Shown: in pieces, positions 9,221 to 17,687 of the stretch
How the letters are laid out: each line of letters starts with the position of its first letter
Position numbering within the stretch: the first letter of the stretch is position 1
NCBI GenBank assembly: GCA_015066955.1
Contig: SVNJ01000005.1
Span: 1-33,917 of the forward strand
DNA: 33,917 nucleotides
Direction of reading: 5' to 3'
Source: Ruminococcus sp.
GTDB lineage: Bacteria; Bacillota; Clostridia; Oscillospirales; Ruminococcaceae
Translations under genes and position numbers: made by a program
The notes under the pieces: generated by a model
The model's input: the letters and a program-made list of their open reading frames with translations, nothing else
Told to the model about the DNA's origin: nothing
Database searches by the model: none

Positions 9221-10635
9221 ATTTTGTTTATCTCGGTGCCCTGTCTTGTTTCCTTGATTTCATAGCCCAGAGCAGCAATCTTGTCTCTCAGCTCATCTGC
9301 AAGGGCAAAATTCTTCTCCTTACGTGCAGCCTTTCTCTGCTCTGCAAGTTCAAGTACCTCAGCAGGGATTTCAGGCTTGTTTGCCTCTGCCTCAGCAAGA
9401 CTATTTTCAGCAGTTGCAACAAGGTCAAGTCCGAGAACCTTGTCAAATTCGTTGAGAAGTGCAAGCTTTGTAGCCGCATTTGCCTTTGATTTGAGCACGT
9501 CATATACCGCAGTAACCGCAAGAGAAGTATTAAGGTCATTGCCGAGAGCGTCATTGAAGCTCTTCATGAGACGGTCATACTCAGCCTTGTCAATTTCACC
9601 CGACTTATCTGCTGTAAGAGGTGCAATTTTATCGATAAGCTTATTGAATGCAGTAACCGCATTGTCAAGGTTCTCCCATGAGAATACAAGTGACTTTCTG
9701 TAATGGGACTGGAGACAGAAGAAACGGTAAACCAGCGGATTATAGCCCTTTTCTTCAAGAAGCGAAACGGTAAGGAATTCGCCGCTTGACTTGCTCATCT
9801 TGCCGCTGTTTGTATTGAGGTGGTGAACGTGGAACCAGTAATTGCACCACTCATGACCTACATAAGCTTCACTCTGTGCGATTTCGTTCGTGTGGTGGGG
9901 GAAGGCATTGTCGATACCGCCGCAGTGAAGGTCGAGATATTCACCGAGATGCTTCATGCTGATGCATGAACACTCGATATGCCAGCCGGGATAACCGATA
10001 CCCCAAGGACTGTCCCACTTAAGCTCCTGGTCGTCAAATTTGGACTTGGTAAACCAGAGTACAAAGTCAGCCTTGTTACGCTTGTTTGAGTCCTCCTCAA
10101 CGCCCTCACGAACACCTACAGCAAGGTCCTCCTCCTTGAAATCGTTGAAAACATAGTACTTTTCAAGCTTTGATGTATCGAAGTAGATGTTTCCGCCTGC
10201 CTCATAAGCATAACCCTTTTCCATAAGGCTCTCAATAACCTTGATGAATTCATCGATACAGCCTGTTGCTGGCTCAACAACATCGGGAGTCTTGATATTG
10301 AGCTTCCTGCAGTCCGCAAAGAAAGCGTCAGTGTAGAACTGTGCAATCTCCATAACGGTTTTCTTCTCACGCTTTGCACCCTTAAGCATCTTATCATCGC
10401 CTGTATCGCCGTCGCTTGTAAGGTGTCCTACGTCGGTTATGTTCATTACACGGGTAACATCAAGTCCTGTGAAGCGGAGATACTTCTCCAGTATATCCTC
10501 CATGATGTAGCTTCTCAGGTTTCCTATATGTGCATAGTGGTAAACTGTAGGGCCGCAGGTATACATGCTTACCTTGCCTGCCTCTCTCGGAATAAATTCA
10601 TCTTTCTTTCTTGTAAGTGAGTTGTATAAGTACAT
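9217..10635 (-). CDS. cysS: Cysteinyl-tRNA synthetase
   Basis: MYLYNSLTRKKDEFIP..VSMYTCGPTVYHYAHIGN, KMSKSSG motif. Start at 10635 (aaaggaagaaaacc RBS upstream) preferred over the listed 10797 start, whose extension translates REP-like DNA. Confidence 0.95.
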   Translation of the reverse strand: MYLYNSLTRKKDEFIPREAGKVSMYTCGPTVYHYAHIGNLRSYIMEDILEKYLRFTGLDVTRVMNITDVGHLTSDGDTGDDKMLKGAKREKKTVMEIAQFYTDAFFADCRKLNIKTPDVVEPATGCIDEFIKVIESLMEKGYAYEAGGNIYFDTSKLEKYYVFNDFKEEDLAVGVREGVEEDSNKRNKADFVLWFTKSKFDDQELKWDSPWGIGYPGWHIECSCISMKHLGEYLDLHCGGIDNAFPHHTNEIAQSEAYVGHEWCNYWFHVHHLNTNSGKMSKSSGEFLTVSLLEEKGYNPLVYRFFCLQSHYRKSLVFSWENLDNAVTAFNKLIDKIAPLTADKSGEIDKAEYDRLMKSFNDALGNDLNTSLAVTAVYDVLKSKANAATKLALLNEFDKVLGLDLVATAENSLAEAEANKPEIPAEVLELAEQRKAARKEKNFALADELRDKIAALGYEIKETRQGTEINKI

Positions 10636-10685
10636 AGGTTTTCTTCCTTTCATTTTTATTTGATTTATAATCTGAATGCGTTTAT

Positions 10686-10712
10686 TGTAGGGGCGACCCT
10701 TGCGGTCGCCCG
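10686..10712 (+). repeat. REP-like palindromic unit
   Basis: tgtaggggcgacccttgcggtcgcccg, identical to 7323-7349; lies between cysE and cysS. Confidence 0.8.
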
Positions 10713-10736
10713 ATGGGTACATTATATATCTGTTTG

Positions 10737-10763
10737 CGGGCGGCCGCAAGAGCCGTCCCTGCA
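10737..10763 (-). repeat. REP-like palindromic unit (reverse orientation)
   Basis: cgggcggccgcaagagccgtccctgca; inverted partner of 10686-10712. Confidence 0.75.
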
Positions 10764-10793
10764 TAACAAAATCCGTAAGCTGAGCGAACAAAA

Positions 10794-11462
10794 TCATTCC
10801 GGATTTTTCTCAAGCTCCTCAATCCTCTTCTGCATACGCTCAATTTCAATATGCATACGGCAAAGCTCCTGAGAAACGGGGTCGGGAATGTGAATCTGGT
10901 CGATGTCCTGAGTAACCTTTTTCTCGCTGACCTTTTCGCCCTTACGCTTGACTATTCTCGCAGGTACGCCTACTGCCGTACAGTCATCGGGAATTGCACT
11001 GAGCACCACAGCATTTGCGGCAATTTTAACATTATTGCCAACCCTGAACGGTCCGAGAACCTTTGCACCCGAGCCTACGAGGACATTATCTCCCAGAGTA
11101 GGATGACGCTTGCCCTTGTCCTTACCCGTACCGCCGAGTGTTACTCCCTGATACAAAAGGCAGTTGTCGCCGATAACTGCGGTTTCGCCGATAACAACAC
11201 CCATGCCGTGATCGATGAAAAGTCCCTTGCCGATTGTTGCACCCGGATGAATCTCTATGCCCGTCTTGTTTCTTGCATGCTGAGAAATCATTCTTGCAAT
11301 GGTGAACATTCTGTGCCTGTAGAACCAGTTTGCTTTTCTGTAGCTTCTCATTGCTCTGAGGCTGGGATAGGTCATGAGTATCTCAAATGTACCTCGTGCG
11401 GCAGGGTCACGCTCTTTTATCAGTGCAATATCTTCTTTAAGCTGTCTGAACAATAGCTTCAC
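10794..11462 (-). CDS. cysE: Serine O-acetyltransferase
   Basis: Hexapeptide-repeat protein: IEIHPGATIGKGLFIDHGMGVVIGETAVIGDNCLLYQGVTLGGTGKDKGKRHPTLGDNVLVGSGAKVLGP. Confidence 0.95.
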   Translation of the reverse strand: MKLLFRQLKEDIALIKERDPAARGTFEILMTYPSLRAMRSYRKANWFYRHRMFTIARMISQHARNKTGIEIHPGATIGKGLFIDHGMGVVIGETAVIGDNCLLYQGVTLGGTGKDKGKRHPTLGDNVLVGSGAKVLGPFRVGNNVKIAANAVVLSAIPDDCTAVGVPARIVKRKGEKVSEKKVTQDIDQIHIPDPVSQELCRMHIEIERMQKRIEELEKNPE

Positions 11463-11472
11463 TCCTTTATAA

Positions 11473-11770
11473 ACAAAAATACGCCTGCGGGATTTCTCCC
11501 GGAGGCGTATGTACGCGGTTCCACTCCGATTTATAACTCATGCCCCGTAACGAGGGGATTACGTCGGGGAATACTATTATTGCTCCTCCAACTAAACCAT
11601 ACCATCAATGCTTTTTCGCATACGACCGTTGGCAAGTTTTAATTGGTGCAGCAATATTTCCTCTCCGAAGCTGACAGCCGCACTTCACTCCACCCGTTTA
11701 CGCCGTCACACCACACCGACGCTCTCTGAAAAACCGCAGTAAAGCTACTCTGACTGCTACGCCTTTATCA
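11473..11770 (-). promoter_or_regulatory. T-box leader (probably Cys-specific) upstream of cysE-cysS
   Basis: Reverse strand: AGAGAG stem I element, GGAGTGGAACCGCG T-box motif (complement of 11514-11527), then hairpin ATACGCCTCCGGGA..TCCCGCAGGCGTAT plus TTTTTG. Candidate specifier TGC (complement of about 11648-11653). Confidence 0.88.
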
Positions 11771-11775
11771 TTTCT

Positions 11776-11804
11776 ATTATATGCGATTTTTTGCGGTTTG
11801 TCAA
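11776..11804 (-). promoter_or_regulatory. Sigma-70/SigA-type promoter for the cysE T-box transcript
   Basis: Reverse strand TTGACA (11799-11804), 17 bp, TATAAT (11776-11781). Confidence 0.85.
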
Positions 11805-11986
11805 TCGTTATCGTGTGGAAATTTCTATAGAAAAAACATCGGATGTCAATATCATTATGATATGCTTTCTGTAAGGGGGAAACTTGAGGTCAGCCTGTTT
11901 GATGCAACATTAATTTTGAATTTTGTTTATAGTCTCATTGATAAATGAGGGATTTGATTAATCAATTTTTATTTTGGAAAAATCGC

Positions 11987-13000
11987 TCAGCGTAACATAT
12001 AGGAAAACATGCTTCGGACAGCTTTTAACGTATAACGCGGCTTCTCCACACTCTCAATATCCACTTTGTCAGCCTCTATTCTTATATCTTTTGCCGAACG
12101 ATCACAGGATATCAGTGTACATAACTCCGTTGGCAGACTGCGTCTGTGACATTCTGTCTCAGCTTTTTCAGGATTGAATTTATAAGAAAGACTGCATTCA
12201 AAATATACTCGTTCATCTTTATATTTTATAAGCTTTATTCTGGTCCAGGACGAATGATAATTGACAAAACATTCTTTCGGGATATCAAAAAATTCGGCTA
12301 CCATATCAATAATACTGTTTTCTTCTTTATTGCTGAAAAAGCGTTTCTTTTTCATATTCGCAACATCATAACACCATGAATGATCTAACCCATGATAAAT
12401 AATCGTTTCATCGTCAAGGTAAGCCATACGACTGCCGTCAAAATGCGGATTGATAACTTCTTTTGTTTCACGATCGTACCACATTGTATTATTGGTACTG
12501 TGTGTCCAGTGCTGAAAGAAAATGCGTTTTGGTGTGATATGCAGATCAATACAACTTTTCTTGATACCTGAATGCTTGAACAGTATTTCCGTTTCCTCCG
12601 TAGATATATGATATACAGCAACTTTGTTCCCGACATTGAAGTAAAGATCATTTTCATAAAAGCAAAGGTCGCCGTAGCATTCACCCTTATAGATGAGCTT
12701 TTCCTCTCCTGAAGCAAAATCCCCGAGATAAATAGCAGCCTTTTTACTCAGCTTATAATCAACACCGTCAGGAAGAAATTCCTGCGTATACCATGCTGCC
12801 ATTCCGTTTCCTATAGCTATATCTTGTATAGCAGTATGTTTTTCAATTTTAATCTTATCACTTCTGTTTGATAAATGGTGACCGCCTACACTGATTGAAG
12901 GCATAATCGAAGGACGAGATTTTTCTCCGTGAGCGTCAAATGAGTATTCATTTCCGTTTTCATTAAAAATAATTCTTCCATTCTCAACTGTAATATCCAT
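11987..13000 (-). CDS. Hypothetical protein, possibly beta-propeller-like
   Basis: Complete 337-aa ORF with promoter and aggtgaaat-like RBS; repeated short beta-rich blocks (GECYGDLCFYENDLYFNVGNKVAVYHIS...). No family recognised with certainty. Confidence 0.7.
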   Translation of the reverse strand: MDITVENGRIIFNENGNEYSFDAHGEKSRPSIMPSISVGGHHLSNRSDKIKIEKHTAIQDIAIGNGMAAWYTQEFLPDGVDYKLSKKAAIYLGDFASGEEKLIYKGECYGDLCFYENDLYFNVGNKVAVYHISTEETEILFKHSGIKKSCIDLHITPKRIFFQHWTHSTNNTMWYDRETKEVINPHFDGSRMAYLDDETIIYHGLDHSWCYDVANMKKKRFFSNKEENSIIDMVAEFFDIPKECFVNYHSSWTRIKLIKYKDERVYFECSLSYKFNPEKAETECHRRSLPTELCTLISCDRSAKDIRIEADKVDIESVEKPRYTLKAVRSMFSYMLR

Positions 13001-13040
13001 ATTTCACCTCATGAGCAAATTCCGATTTCTCAACGAGTCA

Positions 13041-13069
13041 ATTATAACAAAATTATCAGAAAAAGTCAA
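13041..13069 (-). promoter_or_regulatory. Promoter of the 11987-13000 gene
   Basis: Reverse strand TTGACT (13064-13069), 17 bp, TATAAT (13041-13046). Confidence 0.75.
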
Positions 13070-13070
13070 C

Positions 13071-13105
13071 GCCGCTTCTGACGCATTACATCAGAAGCGG
13101 CTTTT
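13071..13105. terminator. Rho-independent terminator-like hairpin downstream of dpaB
   Basis: GCCGCTTCTGA-cgcattaca-TCAGAAGCGGC, followed by TTTTT on the + strand; located 3' of the minus-strand dpaAB genes. Confidence 0.6.
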
Positions 13106-13144
13106 TGATATTTCTGTATCACGCTTTACCTTAAAAGCGTACCT

Positions 13145-13753
13145 TTATTTCTTGTCGTTATTCTCCCCATGATAAATAATCGGTCTGAGCTGTACACCCT
13201 TCATTGCCGCTTCAACCGCATCGGGAAGCATAGTAAATTCAGCAACAAGCGAGCCGGGCTTTTTTACGCAGTCGTCCTGAAGCATGGGCACGAAATAGTA
13301 ATTCTTTCTGTTGAAAAGTGCACCGATATTTGCCGCTGAGCCGAGAAGCGAATCATTTGAGGCTATTGCAAGAAGCACAGGCTTTCCGCTTCGCAGATGT
13401 GACTTTACCGCCATTGTAACAGTGCTGTCTGTTATGCTCATTGCAAGCTTTGCCGCTGTATTTGAGGTACACGGTGCAACCACCATAATATCGGTAAGCT
13501 CCTTCGGACCTATAGGCTCAGCGTCCTCAATGGTATGGATTATACTTCTTCCGCAGATGTTTTCAAAACGGCGGATATTATCCTGTGCAGTGCCGAAGCG
13601 TGTGGAAATTCCACAGGCGTGCTCCGACATAATGGGTATAAGCTCCGCACCCATATCGGTGAGAAGCTTTGCCTGCTGAAAGGACTTTTCAAAAGTGCAG
13701 AATGAGCCTGTAAGAGCATAGCCTATACGAAGTCCGCTGAAATTCTTATTCAT
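13145..13753 (-). CDS. dpaB: Dipicolinate synthase subunit B
   Basis: Flavoprotein-like RIGYALTGSFCTFEKSFQQ.. APCTSNTAAKLAMSITDSTVTMAVKSHLRSGKPVLLAIASNDSLLGSAANIGALFNRKNYYFVPMLQDD. ATG at 13753 (ggggtgaggcgg upstream) overlaps the dpaA end. Confidence 0.92.
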   Translation of the reverse strand: MNKNFSGLRIGYALTGSFCTFEKSFQQAKLLTDMGAELIPIMSEHACGISTRFGTAQDNIRRFENICGRSIIHTIEDAEPIGPKELTDIMVVAPCTSNTAAKLAMSITDSTVTMAVKSHLRSGKPVLLAIASNDSLLGSAANIGALFNRKNYYFVPMLQDDCVKKPGSLVAEFTMLPDAVEAAMKGVQLRPIIYHGENNDKK

Positions 13754-14603
13754 CCGCCTCACCCCTTTCCGCAAGTATACCGCTTATGCTGTCGGCAATT
13801 ATTTCTCCTGACGTTACGGGAGCTGTCTTTCCGGGAAGTCCGAGTGCCCATATTGCACGTATTCCAAGCTCGGCGGCACAGTCGAAGTCAATTCCGCCCG
13901 GCTTTGAGGCAAGGTCGATAAAGAGAGTGTCTTTGCCGAATTTTTCAAGGACTTTCATGTCAAATATCAGCGAGGGGACGGTATTGAAGATAAGGTCGTA
14001 ACTCGCTGTCATATCTCGGGTGCAGACAGACTTCACTCCCGCAATTTTAGCCTTTGCCGAGCCTTTTGCATTCCTTACGGCAACGGTAATATCCGCACCG
14101 AAGCCTTTGAGGATATTAATAAGAGCCGTGCCTATTCTTCCGCAGCCTACTATGAGCACACGAAGTCCGCTGAGTGTTACGGGAAGCTCATCAAGTGCAA
14201 TCTGAACCGCACCCTCTGCTGTGGGTATGGCATTAAGCAGACTCACCTCTTCAAGCTCCATATAGTTTATTATTTCCGAATCTGCAAAGGCTTCATGCAG
14301 TCTGACGTCATCCCTGCCTGTGAAAACTGTACCGCAGGGCTTAATCATATCCTTAATGCGTGCAAGGGAAAGCTTTTCGCCGCCGCAGGGTGTACTGAGA
14401 AAGCCATCCTCGCTCGGGGGCGGCACGGGAAAAACAACACAGTCATAAAGAGCATCGGGGTCTGCCGCTTTCAATGACGCATGAGGGACGGTGTACTTCT
14501 CGTCAAAGCCGATAACAGCGGTATCGTGTCCCTGTGCAAGCCTCAGTCCGCAGTAAAGCTGACGCATATCTCCGCCTGCTATAAGTATTTTTTCTTTTTT
14601 CAT
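13746..14603 (-). CDS. dpaA: Dipicolinate synthase subunit A
   Basis: NAD-binding core VLIVGCGRIGTALINILKGFGADITVAVRN; adjacent and overlapping dpaB. Confidence 0.9.
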   Translation of the reverse strand: MKKEKILIAGGDMRQLYCGLRLAQGHDTAVIGFDEKYTVPHASLKAADPDALYDCVVFPVPPPSEDGFLSTPCGGEKLSLARIKDMIKPCGTVFTGRDDVRLHEAFADSEIINYMELEEVSLLNAIPTAEGAVQIALDELPVTLSGLRVLIVGCGRIGTALINILKGFGADITVAVRNAKGSAKAKIAGVKSVCTRDMTASYDLIFNTVPSLIFDMKVLEKFGKDTLFIDLASKPGGIDFDCAAELGIRAIWALGLPGKTAPVTSGEIIADSISGILAERGEADE

Positions 14604-14771
14604 ATTTCAATCTCCATTCATAAGGAAATATTGTTGGTTTGGATAAGAGATTCCTTATTATTGTATGCGGAGACAGGGGAAAGGGTGTGTGAGGCTTTTG
14701 TGCATATTGCGGAATTGCTGAATCTGCATTTGTGCAATCGGGAGATTTGTGTTTTTTATTTGCGTTTTCGC

Positions 14772-14800
14772 TTGAAAAATCTGAGGCTGTTTTGTATAAT
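14772..14800 (+). promoter_or_regulatory. Promoter of LRR-dockerin gene
   Basis: TTGAAA (14772-14777), 17 bp, TATAAT (14795-14800). Confidence 0.7.
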
Positions 14801-14845
14801 TAAAATATATGAATAGAGCAAAATTCCGAAAAGGAGTGTATATTT

Positions 14846-16021
14846 ATGAGATTAAAAAAGATTGCGGCGGCTTTGCTTTCACTTACTCTTATGTGCGGTG
14901 CAGTGCCTTTTAGTAATGATTTTGTGAATGATTCTGCGGTTTATGCGGCAGAAGAATATACTGAGGGGACTTATGGACCTCTGACTTATAAGAATTATGG
15001 GGATTATATTGAGATTTCTGATTGTGATACATCTGCTACTGAGGTTGATATACCGAGTGAAATTGATGGGGTGGCTGTAACGAGTATAGGGTATGAAGCT
15101 TTTAAGTATTGTTACGAGATTTCTTCATTAATAATTCCTGACAGTATTATAAGTATAAGTGATTTTGCTTTTCACGGTTGTCAATCACTTAAATCAATAG
15201 CTATCCCCGAAAGTGTTACAAGCATTGGAAACGGTGCGTTTTGTTATTGTGATTTACTTGAATCAGTATCAATTCCCGATAGTGTTACAATCATAAGTGA
15301 TAATTTATTCAGGTATTGTTCTTCACTTGCATCAATAACCATCTCTGACAGTGTTACAAGTATTTCATTCAGAGCATTTTCTGACTGTACTTCCCTGACA
15401 TCAATAATAATTCCAAATAGTGTTACAAGTATTGGATTTTATGCATTTGAAGCATGTTCTTCGATTACATCGATAATTATCCCTGATAGTGTTGAAAATA
15501 TAGGTTGTGCTGCGTTTGCCAATTGCGAATCACTGAAATCAGTAACGATTAAAAATCCCAATTGTGAAATAGATGATACTTATTATACTTTTTCTAATGG
15601 ATTTGATTCTACTATCGATGAACTTTATTATTATAACGGCACAATCTACGGCTACGATAACTCCACTGCCCAAGCCTATGCAGAAAAACACGGCAGAACC
15701 TTTGTAAGTCTCGGTACAGCACCAGAAACAACTCCGACCACCCCTACTAATCCTGGAATATCTGATAATCCAACAACAGACAATATTCTCGGCGACACCG
15801 ACGGCGACGGAGTAGTAAACTCCAGCGACGCATCAAACGTCCTTGCGGCATACGCAAAAATCGCAACAGGCGGAGAATCTCCCTTTACAGAGGCACAGAC
15901 AGCCGCCGCAGACGTTAACAATGACAGTGCAGTTGACTCATCAGACGCATCCTCAATCCTTGCATACTATGCATACACCGCAACAGGCGGACAGGGCACA
16001 TTAGAGGAATTTCTCGGCTAA
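14846..16021 (+). CDS. Secreted BspA-like leucine-rich repeat protein with C-terminal dockerin
   Basis: Signal peptide; about six 'IPDSVTSIGxxAFxxCxSLxSI' repeats; Thr/Pro linker; C-terminal duplicated dockerin GDTDGDGVVNSSDASNVLAAYA / ADVNNDSAVDSSDASSILAYYA. RBS aaaaggag. Confidence 0.92.
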   Translation: MRLKKIAAALLSLTLMCGAVPFSNDFVNDSAVYAAEEYTEGTYGPLTYKNYGDYIEISDCDTSATEVDIPSEIDGVAVTSIGYEAFKYCYEISSLIIPDSIISISDFAFHGCQSLKSIAIPESVTSIGNGAFCYCDLLESVSIPDSVTIISDNLFRYCSSLASITISDSVTSISFRAFSDCTSLTSIIIPNSVTSIGFYAFEACSSITSIIIPDSVENIGCAAFANCESLKSVTIKNPNCEIDDTYYTFSNGFDSTIDELYYYNGTIYGYDNSTAQAYAEKHGRTFVSLGTAPETTPTTPTNPGISDNPTTDNILGDTDGDGVVNSSDASNVLAAYAKIATGGESPFTEAQTAAADVNNDSAVDSSDASSILAYYAYTATGGQGTLEEFLG

Positions 16022-16052
16022 ACATTTAAATCCGAATTCCGAATTAATAAAG

Positions 16053-16078
16053 GGCGGACGCAGAAAGTCCGCCTTTTC
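16053..16078 (+). terminator. Rho-independent terminator
   Basis: GGCGGAC-gcagaaa-GTCCGCC followed by TTTT. Confidence 0.75.
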
Positions 16079-16100
16079 TGCGTATAAATGCAAATATGAC

Positions 16101-16129
16101 TTGACAAATAATACAAATTAGCGTAAAAT
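16101..16129 (+). promoter_or_regulatory. Promoter of glyS
   Basis: TTGACA (16101-16106), 17 bp, TAAAAT (16124-16129). Confidence 0.8.
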
Positions 16130-16166
16130 GTAATAGAATGATTATTTTGAAACGAGGTACATATCT

Positions 16167-17573
16167 ATGCTTAAGAATAATGAAAAGCAAATGGAAAAAA
16201 TCGTTGACCTTTGTAAGTCTAAGGGCTTTGTATATCCCGGCTCTGAGATTTACGGCGGTCTTGCAAATACATGGGACTACGGTCCGCTTGGTGTTGAACT
16301 TAAGAACAATATCAAGAAGGCATGGCTCAAGAAATTCGTTCAGGAAAACAAGTACAACGTAGGTCTTGACAGCGCTATCCTTATGAATCCGCAGACATGG
16401 GTTGCTTCAGGTCATATCGGCGGCTTCTCCGACCCCCTTATGGACTGTAAGGAGTGTAAGACACGTCACCGTGCAGACAACCTTATCGAGGACTTTGACG
16501 GCACAAACGTTGCAGGCTGGTCAAACGAGCAGATGACAGCTTATATCAACGAAAAGGAAATTCCATGTCCTGAGTGCGGAAAGCACAACTTCACTGATAT
16601 CCGTCAGTTCAACCTTATGTTCAAGACATTTCAGGGTGTAACAGAGGGTTCAAAGTCTGAGCTTTATCTCCGTCCCGAAACTGCACAGGGTATCTTCGTA
16701 AACTTTGCAAATATCCAGAGAACTACACGTAAAAAGGTTCCTTTCGGTGTAGCTCAGGTTGGTAAGTCATTCAGAAATGAGATTACTCCCGGAAACTTTA
16801 TCTTCCGTGTACGTGAGTTTGAGCAGATGGAGCTTGAATTCTTCTGCAAGCCGGGCACAGACCTTGAGTGGTTTGCTTACTGGAGAGAATTCTGCAAGAA
16901 CTTCCTTCTCAATATCGGTCTCAAGGAGGAGAATATCCGTCTCCGTGACCATGACCCTGAGGAGCTTTGCTTCTATTCAAAGGCTACTACAGACTTCGAA
17001 TACCTCTTCCCATTTGGCTGGGGCGAGCTGTGGGGTGTTGCTGACAGAACAGACTACGACCTCACTCAGCACATCAAGACCAGCAACAAGTCGCTTGAAT
17101 ACTTCGACCCTGAGACTAACGAAAAGTATATTCCTTACGTTATCGAGCCTTCGCTCGGCGTAGAGAGACTTTTCCTCTCAGTTGTTACAGAGGCTTACGA
17201 CGAAGAGGAGCTTACATCTGTTGACAAGAACGGCAACGAGAAGAAGGAAACAAGAACTGTTATGCACTTCCACCCTGCTCTTGCGCCTTACAAGGCAGCT
17301 GTGCTTCCTCTTGTAAAGAAGCTCACTCCTAAGGCTGAGGAAGTATACGAAATGCTTTCAAAGAAGTTCATGGTTGACTTTGACGAAACTGGTACTATCG
17401 GTAAGAGATACCGCCGTCAGGACGAAATCGGTACTCCTTTCTGTATCACATACGACTTCGATACACTTGAAAAGGATAACTGCGTAACAGTACGTGATCG
17501 TGACACAATGCAGCAGGAAAGAGTTGCTATCGATGACCTCGTAGCATATCTTGAGGCTAAAATGGAATTTTAA
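16167..17573 (+). CDS. glyS: Glycyl-tRNA synthetase (single-chain type)
   Basis: [36 protein letters not shown].., [39 protein letters not shown]. Confidence 0.96.
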   Translation: MLKNNEKQMEKIVDLCKSKGFVYPGSEIYGGLANTWDYGPLGVELKNNIKKAWLKKFVQENKYNVGLDSAILMNPQTWVASGHIGGFSDPLMDCKECKTRHRADNLIEDFDGTNVAGWSNEQMTAYINEKEIPCPECGKHNFTDIRQFNLMFKTFQGVTEGSKSELYLRPETAQGIFVNFANIQRTTRKKVPFGVAQVGKSFRNEITPGNFIFRVREFEQMELEFFCKPGTDLEWFAYWREFCKNFLLNIGLKEENIRLRDHDPEELCFYSKATTDFEYLFPFGWGELWGVADRTDYDLTQHIKTSNKSLEYFDPETNEKYIPYVIEPSLGVERLFLSVVTEAYDEEELTSVDKNGNEKKETRTVMHFHPALAPYKAAVLPLVKKLTPKAEEVYEMLSKKFMVDFDETGTIGKRYRRQDEIGTPFCITYDFDTLEKDNCVTVRDRDTMQQERVAIDDLVAYLEAKMEF

Positions 17574-17582
17574 TTGAAACTG

Positions 17583-17608
17583 AAAGGGCGGATTTTCCGC
17601 CCTTTTTC
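17583..17608 (+). terminator. Rho-independent terminator of glyS
   Basis: AAAGGGCGG-atttt-CCGCCCTTTTTC. Confidence 0.75.
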
Positions 17609-17687
17609 TGTATATGCAAAGAGACGGCATCTTACGTGCCGTCTCTTCTCATATTTATATATTCTTTCCTTGTTCTGCTATCTGGTA

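Noticed and set aside
10636-10797. N-terminal 54-aa extension of CysS in the ORF track
   Set aside because: It translates the REP-like inverted pair; a canonical start (MYLYNS) with good RBS lies at 10635.
10851-11456. 201-aa plus-strand ORF opposite cysE
   Set aside because: Entirely antisense to a strongly recognised cysE; explained by codon bias creating an open shadow frame.
11820-11986. Possible small RNA or riboswitch in the AT-rich gap between the cysE promoter and the hypothetical gene
   Set aside because: No convincing promoter plus terminator structure or known aptamer motif could be seen by eye.
14481-14816. 111-aa ORF spanning the dpaA 5' end and upstream gap
   Set aside because: Overlaps dpaA antisense and the LRR gene promoter; no RBS or family resemblance. 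A decayed gene remnant cannot be excluded.
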